The position numbers and the translations under genes are program-made. A DNA stretch of 64,000 bases, taken from assembly GCA_004558115.1 (NCBI GenBank), contig SFDT01000005.1:3019-67018 (forward strand). Reading direction: 5' to 3'. Each line of letters begins with the position of its first letter. Position 1 is the stretch's first letter. The DNA comes from Clostridiales bacterium (GTDB lineage Bacteria > Bacillota > Clostridia > Oscillospirales > Oscillospiraceae). Shown here piece after piece: positions 16,671 to 24,236 of the stretch. Below the pieces are notes generated by a model, which searched no databases, was not told where the DNA came from, and saw nothing but the letters and a program-made list of their open reading frames with translations.

Positions 16671-16961
16671 TCAGCCCTTGCTGTCCAGGTTTTCGCGGTG
16701 CTCTTCCAGGTTGTGGCAGTGCACGTGCTCACCGGCCTTGATGTCGCGGGCGGCCAGGCCGATGTGCTCACCGTACTTGCTGATGGGCTGGCCCTTGGCG
16801 ATGTCGCAGGCAGCCAGCTTGTGGTAAATGGTGATGTCCTCCAGGGCGGTCAGGGTCTTTTCCTCACCGGCGCACTTATAAGTAACGGTGTCACCCTTCT
16901 TGATGGGCTCGATGGCAACCACCACGTTGTCCTGGGGCTCGACGATCATGGCATTCAGCAT
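16671..16961 (-). CDS. SAF-domain small subunit of a UxaA-type dehydratase
   Basis: A 96-residue SAF-domain protein corresponding to the N-terminal domain of altronate dehydratase. It contains D-N-V-V-V-A-I-E-P-I-K-K-G-D-T-V and, near the C-terminus, K-Y-G-E-H-I-G-L-A-A-R-D-I-K-A-G-E-H-V-H, with the conserved His residues and the H-N-L motif. It lies 16 nt before the large subunit and 33 nt after kdgT in one operon. The ATG at 16961 has GGAGA 7 nt upstream. The start region also resembles the shared operator (16953-16969). Confidence 0.85.
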   Translation of the reverse strand: MLNAMIVEPQDNVVVAIEPIKKGDTVTYKCAGEEKTLTALEDITIYHKLAACDIAKGQPISKYGEHIGLAARDIKAGEHVHCHNLEEHRENLDSKG

Positions 16962-16994
16962 AGTGGAATCTCCTTTCAATCCTCGGTTTTATTT

Positions 16995-17975
16995 TCAGCC
17001 CTTTTCAAACAGGGCCTTCTGGGCCTCGTCCTTGGGGAACTTGGGGCAGCCGAACTTCTTGGCCCACCAGGAAGTGATGATGGGGACCAGAATGGCGGTC
17101 AGAATGGCGGAAGCGGCGACCTGAGAGGTGGCGATGTCAGACCAGGCGGCCCAGGAGGGGTCGGCCTGCGCAATGACAGCGGGGACAGCCACGGCGTTGC
17201 CGGCGGTGGTGGCCACGGCCCAGCCAGCGTAGCCGGGACGGCGGCTGATGAACTTGTCGCACAGGACGATGAAGGCACCGCCGATCAGGCAGGTGATCAG
17301 GCCCAGCAGGATGCCCTGGGCGCCGCCCTTGACGATGTTGGTCAGGTTCATGCCGGAGCCCAGGCAGAAGCCCACGAAGGGAAGCAGAATGCTGCCGGCG
17401 GGAGCCAGGAAGTCAGACAGGTCCTTATCGATGTTGCCCAGGATCATGCCCACCAGGATGGGGCCGATGGCGGCGATCAGAGCCATGAAGGGGATGTCGG
17501 CCAGACCGCCGATACCCATGGCGATCATGGTCAGCATGGGGCCGTCGTTGATGGCCAGCAGAGGCATGGCAGCCTGGTCCACGGTATCGCCGTAGCTGTT
17601 CATCAGGGCCAGGTACACGGAACCGTTGGAGTTGGTAACGGCGGAGATGATGGCCAGAGCGCTCAGGCCCAGCAGGCCCTCAGGCCCGAAGATCTTGCCC
17701 ACGCCGACACCGATCACGGCGCCGATGATGAACTTGGAGATCAGCAGGACGCCGCCGCGCTTGATGACGCCGCCCATCTGACGGACCTGCAGGGTGGTGC
17801 CCAGGCAGAACAGCTGGATACCGATGGCAGTGTTGGCGCCGGCGCTGGTGAAAATAGCGGTGGTGAAAGAACCAATGCCGGTGATCTGGGGGAAGAAAGT
17901 ATTGATGAACGCACCCAACAGCATAGGCACGACCATCATACCTGCGGGGATCTTTTTCAGGAACTTCATGATCAT
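16995..17975 (-). CDS. kdgT: 2-keto-3-deoxygluconate permease
   Basis: A 326-residue proton symporter of the KdgT family (PF03812) with about ten membrane segments; the length equals that of the Escherichia coli protein. The N-terminal K-I-P-A-G-M-M-V-V-P-M-L-L-G-A and the segment S-A-V-T-N-S-N-G-S-V-Y-L-A-L are typical. It should import 2-keto-3-deoxygluconate or a related keto-deoxy or aldonic acid. It is the first gene of the operon kdgT-SAF-UxaA and carries the shared operator in its leader. The ATG at 17975 has a GGAGGA site 10 nt upstream. Confidence 0.9.
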   Translation of the reverse strand: MIMKFLKKIPAGMMVVPMLLGAFINTFFPQITGIGSFTTAIFTSAGANTAIGIQLFCLGTTLQVRQMGGVIKRGGVLLISKFIIGAVIGVGVGKIFGPEGLLGLSALAIISAVTNSNGSVYLALMNSYGDTVDQAAMPLLAINDGPMLTMIAMGIGGLADIPFMALIAAIGPILVGMILGNIDKDLSDFLAPAGSILLPFVGFCLGSGMNLTNIVKGGAQGILLGLITCLIGGAFIVLCDKFISRRPGYAGWAVATTAGNAVAVPAVIAQADPSWAAWSDIATSQVAASAILTAILVPIITSWWAKKFGCPKFPKDEAQKALFEKG

Positions 17976-18039
17976 GATGCTTTTTTCCTCCTCAAATGTT
18001 TCTCGTTTCTCCCATCCTCCACTCCTGTTTCTTCCATTT

Positions 18040-18054
18040 TTCCGTATAGCGGAA
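18040..18054 (-). promoter_or_regulatory. Shared operator, copy 3 (kdgT operon)
   Basis: TTCCGTATAGCGGAA, with a following TTATTTTCCG half-site, lies 64 nt before the kdgT start. It differs from copy 1 by one base across the core. Confidence 0.75.
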
Positions 18055-18123
18055 TTATTTTCCGAAACAGAGGTGAAGAAAATTCCCCATTCCGGGGGAC
18101 ATGCACTTTTTGTACAGCTATAT

Positions 18124-18152
18124 TATATACCTTTTTTCCATCCATTTGTCAA
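18124..18152 (-). promoter_or_regulatory. kdgT operon promoter
   Basis: TTGACA (18147-18152) and TATATA (18124-18129) on the minus strand with a 17-nt spacer; an overlapping TATAAT at 19 nt is an alternative. This lies in the 314-base gap between kdgT and the SGNH gene. From 18153 to 18230 I see nothing further. Confidence 0.75.
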
Positions 18153-18230
18153 GTAATTGTCATGCCTCGTCGATTTTTCAGCAATTCTGCATGAAGCTGC
18201 TCCGGGAAATCTGTACGAAAAGTAAATAAT

Positions 18231-18259
18231 GGGCCTCCGGAGCTCCGCTCCGAAGGCCC
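18231..18259 (-). terminator. Terminator of the SGNH hydrolase gene
   Basis: A 13-pair stem with one mismatch (GGGCCTCCGGAGC, loop TCC), about 30 nt after the stop codon. The T tract is weak. Confidence 0.6.
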
Positions 18260-18289
18260 TGCGTTTATATGTTTTTCGCGGCGCTCCCA

Positions 18290-19120
18290 TCAGGATACGG
18301 CGTGGGTCTTTAAGTAGTTCAGCCATTCTTTGCAGCCGGCGGTATTCAAGTGGATGCCGTCGGTGGTCAGCTCCGGCCGGAGGCAGCCATCCTCTCCGGT
18401 GACCGCCTCACTCACATTCAAGTACGGGCACTCTTTTTCCAGCGCCAGCTCCTCCAAAATCGCATTATAGGTCTGGATGCGTCCGTTGTTCACATAGCTG
18501 CCCTTGGACTCCTGGACGGCACTGACCGGCAGGATGGACTGAATGACCACTTCCGCGTCGGGATGGTCCTCCCGGATACGGTCGATGACCTTGCCGTACT
18601 GGTCGTGAAAAGCTTCGCTTCTGGGCCAGCCCAGCTCGTTGGCCCCCAACATAATGTACACCTTGCCGCACTCCAGCTCCGCCAGGGCATCCAGCATGGG
18701 CACCTTCCCCGCCGCCGTCTCCTGGGTGGGCTTGGTGAACACCGACTCCACCGTGGCGCCCACGGCATACAGGTACTCCCCCTCCTGCAGTCCGCTGTAC
18801 AGGTGGAAGCCCTCCGTCCGGGAGTCGCCCAGAAATACCGTGTCCGCGAAATAGGCATCCTCCACCGGCTCGCTCTCGGGCACCAGCATGGTCTCGGGTT
18901 TCCCGGGCTCTTCCGCTTCCCCGCTCTCCGCCTCGGGTATGGGCTCCAGCACCCGGGCCCGGATCAGCTCCTCCTGCGCCGTTTCCGCCGTGGCCGCCGC
19001 CTGCTCAGGCACAGCGGAGGCCGGAGGATCACCGGACAGCAGCACCGCCAAAACACTCACCAGCGCCGCCGTGCCCAGCAGGCGCCGCCTTTTGTGGTTT
19101 CGTTTTTTCGTTCTCTCCAT
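18290..19120 (-). CDS. Membrane-anchored or secreted SGNH/GDSL hydrolase
   Basis: A 276-residue protein with a very basic N-terminus (K-K-R-N-H-K-R-R-R) and one hydrophobic segment, then an acidic spacer rich in Glu and Pro, then an SGNH hydrolase domain. Block I is V-F-L-G-D-S-R-T-E-G with the nucleophile Ser, block III is M-L-G-A-N-E-L-G, and block V is T-D-G-I-H-L-N with the catalytic Asp and His. Such enzymes remove acyl groups from cell-wall polysaccharides or lipids outside the cell. The natural ester is unknown. It is a single-gene unit between two terminators. Confidence 0.88.
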   Translation of the reverse strand: MERTKKRNHKRRRLLGTAALVSVLAVLLSGDPPASAVPEQAAATAETAQEELIRARVLEPIPEAESGEAEEPGKPETMLVPESEPVEDAYFADTVFLGDSRTEGFHLYSGLQEGEYLYAVGATVESVFTKPTQETAAGKVPMLDALAELECGKVYIMLGANELGWPRSEAFHDQYGKVIDRIREDHPDAEVVIQSILPVSAVQESKGSYVNNGRIQTYNAILEELALEKECPYLNVSEAVTGEDGCLRPELTTDGIHLNTAGCKEWLNYLKTHAVS

Positions 19121-19248
19121 AGGTGCTTCCCCCCGAATATCTTTCTATATTTATTAGACGGTATCCGGCCAAAAAAGTCGACACAAAAAATAAAAAATTC
19201 GGTATCAAATTATGACAAAATTCCTGGAACAGCCTCCTCTGGAAAACA

Positions 19249-19280
19249 GCACCGCCCGCGGCTTCTGCCGCGGGCGGTGC
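19249..19280 (-). terminator. Terminator of the nucleotidyltransferase gene
   Basis: A perfect 14-bp stem (GCACCGCCCGCGGC, loop TTCT) directly after the stop codon, followed on the minus strand by TGTTTTCC. Confidence 0.85.
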
Positions 19281-19286
19281 TTCTTT

Positions 19287-20204
19287 TTATTCACGCAGGC
19301 TGTCCGGATACGTGCCGTTTTCGTGGAGCTTGCGCAGCTCCTCCGCCACGACGGCCCGGTCCTCCTGATAGGTCATACCGAACCACTTGTCCCTGGAGCG
19401 CAGCACGGACACCCGCAGCCGACCCTCCCGCATCAAGTCGTCCACCATCACCGGCAGCAGGCACTCCGACTTCAGCGCCCGGCCGCCGTCTCCCCGCAAA
19501 AACCGCTCAAAATAAGCCCGCAGCTCCGGGAAAATACTGGGCATGAAGCCCCAGTAATTCATGGACACCACGCTCTCCGGCTCCAGAGGCAGGTCCGCCT
19601 CCAGGTCCCGCAGGGAACCGTCCGGATACAGCTGGATCTTCGCCGTTTCCTTGACGGAGGCCAGCCAGCCGTCCTTCACCGTGCACACACCCCGGGACAC
19701 CGTGCCATGGAGGCTGGCGGTGTTTTTCAGCAGGTAACCCACCATGACGGCCTCCCCTGCTTCCGGCAGCTCCTGCAATGCCCGGTACATGGTCTGGTAA
19801 GCGTCCAATCCGTAATAATCGTCCGCGTTGATGACGCAGCAGGGCTCCTGGACCACGCTTTCCGCGCACAAAAGGGCGTGGACCGTGCCGAAGGGTTTTG
19901 TCCGCTCCGGCGGGACCCGGTAAAACGCCGGCAGGGAGGTGTAGTCCTGGAAGGCGTATGCCACCTCCACGGGGCTGCCGTCCCCGGCCGTCTTTTTCGC
20001 CAGATAGTCTCCGCACAGGCGGTGCATCATCTCCTCCATCTCCGGCTTGATAATGAATACCACCTTGCTGAAGCCCGCCCGAATGGCGTCATAGATGGAA
20101 TACTCCATCAAAATCTCATTGTGGGGGCCAATGCCGTCCACCTGCTTGCTGCCGCCGTAGCGGGAGCCCAGGCCCGCCGCCATGATGACCAGTGAGGTTT
20201 TCAT
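19287..20204 (-). CDS. Sugar-phosphate nucleotidyltransferase-like protein
   Basis: A 305-residue GT-A-fold NTP-transferase. The nucleotide-binding signature is A-A-G-L-G-S-R-Y-G-G-S-K-Q at residues 9-21, followed by I-L-M-E-Y-S-I-Y-D-A and the metal-binding I-N-A-D-D-Y-Y-G. Family members activate sugar phosphates or related metabolites with NTP. There are no sugar-modifying or glycosyltransferase genes around it, so the product is not assigned. It is divergent from zur and its leader holds an inverted repeat. Confidence 0.82.
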   Translation of the reverse strand: MKTSLVIMAAGLGSRYGGSKQVDGIGPHNEILMEYSIYDAIRAGFSKVVFIIKPEMEEMMHRLCGDYLAKKTAGDGSPVEVAYAFQDYTSLPAFYRVPPERTKPFGTVHALLCAESVVQEPCCVINADDYYGLDAYQTMYRALQELPEAGEAVMVGYLLKNTASLHGTVSRGVCTVKDGWLASVKETAKIQLYPDGSLRDLEADLPLEPESVVSMNYWGFMPSIFPELRAYFERFLRGDGGRALKSECLLPVMVDDLMREGRLRVSVLRSRDKWFGMTYQEDRAVVAEELRKLHENGTYPDSLRE

Positions 20205-20225
20205 GCAAGTCTCTCCTGTTATTCT

Positions 20226-20245
20226 GTTGCGCGCCGTTGCGCAAC
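20226..20245 (-). promoter_or_regulatory. Inverted repeat in the nucleotidyltransferase leader
   Basis: GTTGCGC and GCGCAAC, separated by 6 nt, lie between the predicted transcription start and the start codon. It could be an operator or a short RNA hairpin. Confidence 0.45.
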
Positions 20246-20261
20246 TGTGATGTTTGATTTA

Positions 20262-20290
20262 ACCATACTCCAATTTTCTGAATTTTGCAA
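20262..20290 (-). promoter_or_regulatory. Promoter of the nucleotidyltransferase gene
   Basis: TTGCAA (20285-20290) and TATGGT (20262-20267) on the minus strand, spacer 17 nt. It is back to back with the zur promoter, the two -35 boxes being 6 nt apart. Confidence 0.6.
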
Positions 20291-20296
20291 CCGCAC

Positions 20297-20324
20297 TTGA
20301 CATTTTTTAAAGCCCGCTTATAAT
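20297..20324 (+). promoter_or_regulatory. zur-znuCB promoter
   Basis: TTGACA (20297-20302) and TATAAT (20319-20324), both consensus, spacer 16 nt. Confidence 0.85.
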
Positions 20325-20347
20325 ATGAGAACAATAATCATTTTCAT
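20325..20347 (+). promoter_or_regulatory. Fur/Zur-type operator
   Basis: An AT-rich dyad starting ATGAGAA and ending TTTTCAT, with ATAATCAT in its centre, lies directly after the -10 box. It resembles the Fur-family 7-1-7 box and would let Zur repress its own operon when zinc is ample. Confidence 0.7.
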
Positions 20348-20362
20348 ATTCGGAGGATATCT

Positions 20363-20782
20363 ATGCCATACACCACCAAACAGCAGCAGGCGGTGCTCCG
20401 CTGTCTGGAGCTGCGGAAGGAGGAATCCCTCACCGCGGCCGACCTTGCGGAGGACCTGCGGCAGATGGGCTGCCCCGTGGGCCTCGCCACCATTTACCGC
20501 CAGCTGGAAAAGCTCTCCGCCGCCGGACAGGTCCACAAGATCAACACCGCCGAGGGCGCCTTCTACCAGCTCTGCGGCCACACGGAGCAGGACCACCGGG
20601 ACTGCTTTCTCCTCAAGTGCAGCCGCTGCGGCCGCATCCGCCATCTGGACTGCTCCCACCTCCAGGCCCTGTACGACCACCTGGAAAAGGACCACCACTT
20701 CCGCATCGACCCCCGGGGCACACTGTTCACCGGGGTGTGCGACCTCTGCGCCGGAGAGGAGGACGCCCATGGAAGCACCTGA
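20363..20782 (+). CDS. zur: Fur-family zinc-uptake repressor (Zur)
   Basis: A 139-residue Fur-family repressor. The N-terminal winged helix contains G-L-A-T-I-Y-R-Q-L-E-K-L, and the C-terminal domain has the structural zinc motifs C-S-R-C-G and C-D-L-C plus a His-rich D-H-L-E-K-D-H-H-F. Being first in an operon with a ZnuBC-type transporter identifies it as the zinc-sensing member rather than Fur or PerR. Its promoter has a matching operator. The stop overlaps the start of znuC by 14 nt. Confidence 0.9.
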   Translation: MPYTTKQQQAVLRCLELRKEESLTAADLAEDLRQMGCPVGLATIYRQLEKLSAAGQVHKINTAEGAFYQLCGHTEQDHRDCFLLKCSRCGRIRHLDCSHLQALYDHLEKDHHFRIDPRGTLFTGVCDLCAGEEDAHGST

Positions 20783-21479
20783 ACTGCTGGCCTGCCGGGA
20801 TGTGTCCCTGGGCTATGAGGGCCAGAGCGTACTGACCCACCTGGACCTCTCCATCCGGGAGGGGGATTACCTTTGCATCGTGGGTGACAACGGCTCCGGC
20901 AAATCCACGCTGCTGCGGGGGCTGCTGGGTCTGCTGCCGCCTCAGAGCGGGGAGATCTGTCGGTCCCCGGACATCCGCCGGGGCAATCTTGGGTATCTTC
21001 CCCAGCAGACCCGAGCCCAGCGGGACTTTCCCGCCACCGTGTACGAGGTGGTGCTCTCCGGCTGTCTCAATCAAAAGGGGATGCATTTTTTCTACTCCCC
21101 CGCCCAAAAGTCCGCCGCCCTCATGAACATGGGCAAGCTGGGGGTGCTGGAGCTGAAGGACCAGTGCTACCGGGACCTGTCCGGCGGCCAGCAGCAGCGG
21201 GTGCTGCTGGCACGGGCGTTGTGCGCCGCCAGCAAGCTGCTCATCCTGGACGAGCCCATCACCGGCCTGGACCCGGCGGCGGCCCAGGACCTGTATAAGC
21301 TGCTGTCCTATCTGAACCGGAAAGAGGGCATGGCCATCGTCATGGTGACCCACGACCTGAAAGCCGCCCTGCAAAGTGCCCGCACCGTGCTGCACATCGG
21401 CCGCAGCAGCTGCTTCTGCGGTACGGTGGCGGAGTATCTGGCCTCCCCCCAGGGGCGGCGCTTCCGGGAGGTGGAGTGA
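20769..21479 (+). CDS. znuC: Zinc ABC transporter ATPase
   Basis: A 236-residue ABC ATPase of the metal-ion type. It has Walker A G-D-N-G-S-G-K-S-T, the Q-loop L-P-Q-Q-T-R-A-Q-R-D-F-P typical of Zn/Mn importers, signature L-S-G-G-Q-Q-Q-R and Walker B L-I-L-D-E-P. It starts with ATG at 20769 inside the end of zur. It energises the permease encoded next. No metal-binding lipoprotein (ZnuA) gene is in the operon. Confidence 0.92.
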   Translation: MEAPELLACRDVSLGYEGQSVLTHLDLSIREGDYLCIVGDNGSGKSTLLRGLLGLLPPQSGEICRSPDIRRGNLGYLPQQTRAQRDFPATVYEVVLSGCLNQKGMHFFYSPAQKSAALMNMGKLGVLELKDQCYRDLSGGQQQRVLLARALCAASKLLILDEPITGLDPAAAQDLYKLLSYLNRKEGMAIVMVTHDLKAALQSARTVLHIGRSSCFCGTVAEYLASPQGRRFREVE

Positions 21480-22291
21480 TGGACCTGATACAAATGTTTT
21501 CCTATCCCTTCATGCAGCGGGCCCTCATCGCCGGCGTGCTGGTGAGCCTGTGCGCCGCCCTGCTGGGCGTGTCCCTGGTGCTGAAGCGGTACTCCATGAT
21601 CGGCGACGGCCTCAGCCATGTGTCCTTCGGTGCCCTGGCCATCGCCGTGGCCCTGGGGATGACGCCGCTGTACTTCTCCATCCCCGTAGTGGTCCTGGCG
21701 GCCTTTTTCCTGCTGCGGATGGCCAGCCATCCCCACTGGAACAGCGACGCCGCCATCGCCGTCATGAGCGCCTCCTCCCTGGCCATCGGCATCATCGTCA
21801 TCTCCCGTACCACCGGCATGACCACGGACGTGGACAACTATATGTTCGGCAGCGTCCTGTCCATGTCGAAGGCGGATGTGGCGCTGTCCGTGGTGCTGTG
21901 CGCCGCGGTGCTGGTGCTGTTCATCCTGTTTTACCACAAGCTCTTTGCCGTCACCTTCGACGAGAGCTTTTCCCGGGCCACGGGACTGAAGGTGGAGCGG
22001 TACAACACCCTGCTGGCCATTTTGACGGCCCTGACCATCGTGCTGGGTATGCGGATGATGGGCGCCATGCTCATCTCCTCCCTGGTCATCTTCCCCGCCC
22101 TGACGGCTATGCGGCTGTTCAAGAGCTTCCGCAGCGTGGTGGTCTGCTCCGCCGTCACCTCCGTGACCTGCTTCTGCGCCGGTCTCACCGCCTCCTTCGT
22201 CCTGTCCACACCGGTAGGCGCCTCCGTGGTGGCGGCGAACCTGGGGCTTTTCCTGCTGTCCTGTCTCGCGGCGGCCCTGCGGAAGCGGTGA
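21479..22291 (+). CDS. znuB: Zinc ABC transporter permease
   Basis: A 270-residue permease of the ABC-3 family with about eight membrane segments. The conserved S-M-I-G-D-G-L-S-H-V-S-F-G-A-L near residue 40 is the family hallmark, and D-E-S-F-S-R-A-T-G-L lies in the coupling region. The ATG at 21479 overlaps the znuC TGA; a GTG one codon earlier is less likely. A strong terminator follows. Confidence 0.93.
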   Translation: MDLIQMFSYPFMQRALIAGVLVSLCAALLGVSLVLKRYSMIGDGLSHVSFGALAIAVALGMTPLYFSIPVVVLAAFFLLRMASHPHWNSDAAIAVMSASSLAIGIIVISRTTGMTTDVDNYMFGSVLSMSKADVALSVVLCAAVLVLFILFYHKLFAVTFDESFSRATGLKVERYNTLLAILTALTIVLGMRMMGAMLISSLVIFPALTAMRLFKSFRSVVVCSAVTSVTCFCAGLTASFVLSTPVGASVVAANLGLFLLSCLAAALRKR

Positions 22292-22330
22292 ACCATCTCC
22301 CGTCCCTGCGGAAAAAGCGGATGAATTGCA

Positions 22331-22369
22331 GCCGGATATGCGCGTTGCCGCATATCCGGCCGCTTTTTT
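22331..22369 (+). terminator. Terminator of the zinc uptake operon
   Basis: A perfect 12-bp stem (GCCGGATATGCG) with a 6-nt loop followed by CGCTTTTTT. Confidence 0.9.
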
Positions 22370-22403
22370 CGCACAATATCAGGAAGAAACCGCAACAAAA
22401 GAC

Positions 22404-22432
22404 TTGCGCTTTTCCTTTCTCTGTGGTATGGT
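22404..22432 (+). promoter_or_regulatory. Promoter of the rimP-ribF operon
   Basis: TTGCGC (22404-22409) and TATGGT (22427-22432), spacer 17 nt. Confidence 0.65.
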
Positions 22433-22460
22433 GTGTATGTTAGAAGAGTAAGGTATGTGG

Positions 22461-22486
22461 AGTGGGCCCAGGGTCCGCTCTTTTTG
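22461..22486 (+). promoter_or_regulatory. rimP leader hairpin with U tract
   Basis: A 9-pair stem opening GAGTGGGCC and closing GTCCGCTC is followed by TTTTT. It lies about 30 nt after the promoter and 60 nt before rimP, so it may act as an attenuator of the operon. Confidence 0.5.
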
Positions 22487-22544
22487 TTGGCCTTTTTGCC
22501 CCAGGCAAATTTTCCAAAAACTGCTAAATGAAGGGAGTTTTCCC

Positions 22545-23006
22545 ATGAAAAAGATCACGGAACTGACGGCGGAGCTGGCCGCCCCCGCCATCGCTGAGCA
22601 GGGCTGCACCCTGTGGGACGTGGAATATGTGAAGGAGGCCGGCACCTGGTACCTGCGTATCCTCATCGACAAGGAGGGCGGCGTGGACATTCTGGACTGC
22701 GAGGCCATCTCCCGAAAGGTCAGCGACCTTCTGGACGAGGCGGACCCCATCGAGGGCAGCTACACGCTGGAGGTAGGCTCCGCCGGCGCCGAGCGGGCGC
22801 TGAAGCGGCCCGCCGATTTTGCGCGGTTCATGGGCAGCCCCGTGCTGGTAAAGCTGTACCGGAACCTGGACGGCCGCAAGGAGTTCGCCGGCACTCTGGC
22901 CGCCTATGACGAAGCCAGCGGCGACGTCACCGTTACCGTGGGCAAGGCCGACATGACCTTCCCCAAGAAGGATGTGGCCCTGGTCCGCCTGCGGGTGGAA
23001 TTTTAA
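22545..23006 (+). CDS. rimP: Ribosome maturation factor RimP
   Basis: A 153-residue protein needed for 30S subunit assembly. The segments L-W-D-V-E-Y-V-K-E, L-R-I-L-I-D-K-E-G-G-V and Y-T-L-E-V-G-S-A-G are the family core (L-E-V-S-S-P-G in most species, here V-G-S-A-G). It is the usual first gene before nusA. The start is ATG at 22545 with AAGGGAG upstream. Confidence 0.95.
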   Translation: MKKITELTAELAAPAIAEQGCTLWDVEYVKEAGTWYLRILIDKEGGVDILDCEAISRKVSDLLDEADPIEGSYTLEVGSAGAERALKRPADFARFMGSPVLVKLYRNLDGRKEFAGTLAAYDEASGDVTVTVGKADMTFPKKDVALVRLRVEF

Positions 23007-23059
23007 CTGGTTCACGCATCGTTTGAAAAAGACGTATCAAGATAAAAGGAGAATCACCA

Positions 23060-24211
23060 ATGAAAGGTAAAAAGCAAAAGGAGCCTGTGGGCTTCAACCC
23101 CTCTGAGATCTTTGCCGCTCTGGCCCTGCTGGAAAAGGAGCGGGGCATTCCCCAGAGCTTTATGCTGGATAAGATCATCCAGGCCCTGACCACCGCCTAC
23201 AAGCGGGACCACGACGGCGTGGAGAATGTCATCGTGGACGTGGATGTGGAGCATCAGACCCTGAAGATGTTCGTCCAGAAGAACGTGGTGGCCGAGGAGG
23301 ACTACGTGGACCCCGACAACGAGATGCTGGTGGACGAGGCCAAGCGCATTTCCGCCAAGTACGAGGTGGGCGACATCATCAACCTGCCTGTGGACAATGT
23401 GGAGTTCGGCCGCATCGCCGCCGGCAACGGCAAGCAGGTCATCATCCAGGGCCTGCGGGAAGCCGAGCGGGGCATGGTGTATGACGAGTTCAACTCCAAG
23501 CAGCACGAGATCCTCACCGGCGTGGTCACCCGCATCGACCCCCGCAACGGCAATGTGAGCCTGCGCATCGGCACCGGCAGTGAGTCCACCGAGGCGCTGC
23601 TGATGGCCGGCGAGCAGGTCCCCGGTGAGGAGCTCACCGAGGGCATGCACGTGAAGGTGTACGTGGTGGAGGTCCGCCGCAGCACCCGCGGTCCCCAGGT
23701 GCTCATCTCCCGGACCCATCCGGGCCTGGTCAAGCGCCTGTTCGAGCTGGAAGTCCCCGAGATCTACGACGGCACCGTGGAGGTCCGCTCCATCGCCCGG
23801 GAGGCCGGCAGCCGCACGAAGATGGCCGTGTGGTCCAACGACGAGAACGTGGACCCCATCGGCGCCTGCGTGGGCCCCAAGGGCCAGCGGGTCGGCAGCA
23901 TCGTGGAGGAGCTGCGGGGCGAGAAGATCGACATCATCAAATACAGCGAGGACCCCGCCCAGTTCATTGCCGCCGCCCTGGCTCCCGCCGACGTGGTGGA
24001 TGTGTGGATGGCCGACGAGGGCAAGGCCTGCCGCTGCGTGGTGCCTGACGACCAGCTGTCCCTGGCCATCGGCAAGGAGGGCCAGAACGCCCGCCTGGCC
24101 GCCCGCCTCACCGGCTACAAGATCGACATCAAGCCCCAGAGCTACAAGGACCCCGAGGAGGGCGTGGACGAGGACAACGTGGAGATCCTGGACGATCCCG
24201 CCGGCGTGTAA
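23060..24211 (+). CDS. nusA: Transcription elongation/termination factor NusA
   Basis: A 383-residue protein with the N-terminal RNA-polymerase-binding domain, an S1 domain (around residues 135-200) and two KH domains, including V-D-P-I-G-A-C-V-G-P-K-G-Q-R and L-S-L-A-I-G-K-E-G-Q-N-A-R-L-A. It controls pausing, termination and antitermination. Like other Firmicutes proteins it lacks the extra C-terminal repeats of Proteobacteria. Confidence 0.97.
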   Translation: MKGKKQKEPVGFNPSEIFAALALLEKERGIPQSFMLDKIIQALTTAYKRDHDGVENVIVDVDVEHQTLKMFVQKNVVAEEDYVDPDNEMLVDEAKRISAKYEVGDIINLPVDNVEFGRIAAGNGKQVIIQGLREAERGMVYDEFNSKQHEILTGVVTRIDPRNGNVSLRIGTGSESTEALLMAGEQVPGEELTEGMHVKVYVVEVRRSTRGPQVLISRTHPGLVKRLFELEVPEIYDGTVEVRSIAREAGSRTKMAVWSNDENVDPIGACVGPKGQRVGSIVEELRGEKIDIIKYSEDPAQFIAAALAPADVVDVWMADEGKACRCVVPDDQLSLAIGKEGQNARLAARLTGYKIDIKPQSYKDPEEGVDEDNVEILDDPAGV

Positions 24212-24236
24212 TCCAACCAGAAAGGCGGTCTGACAA

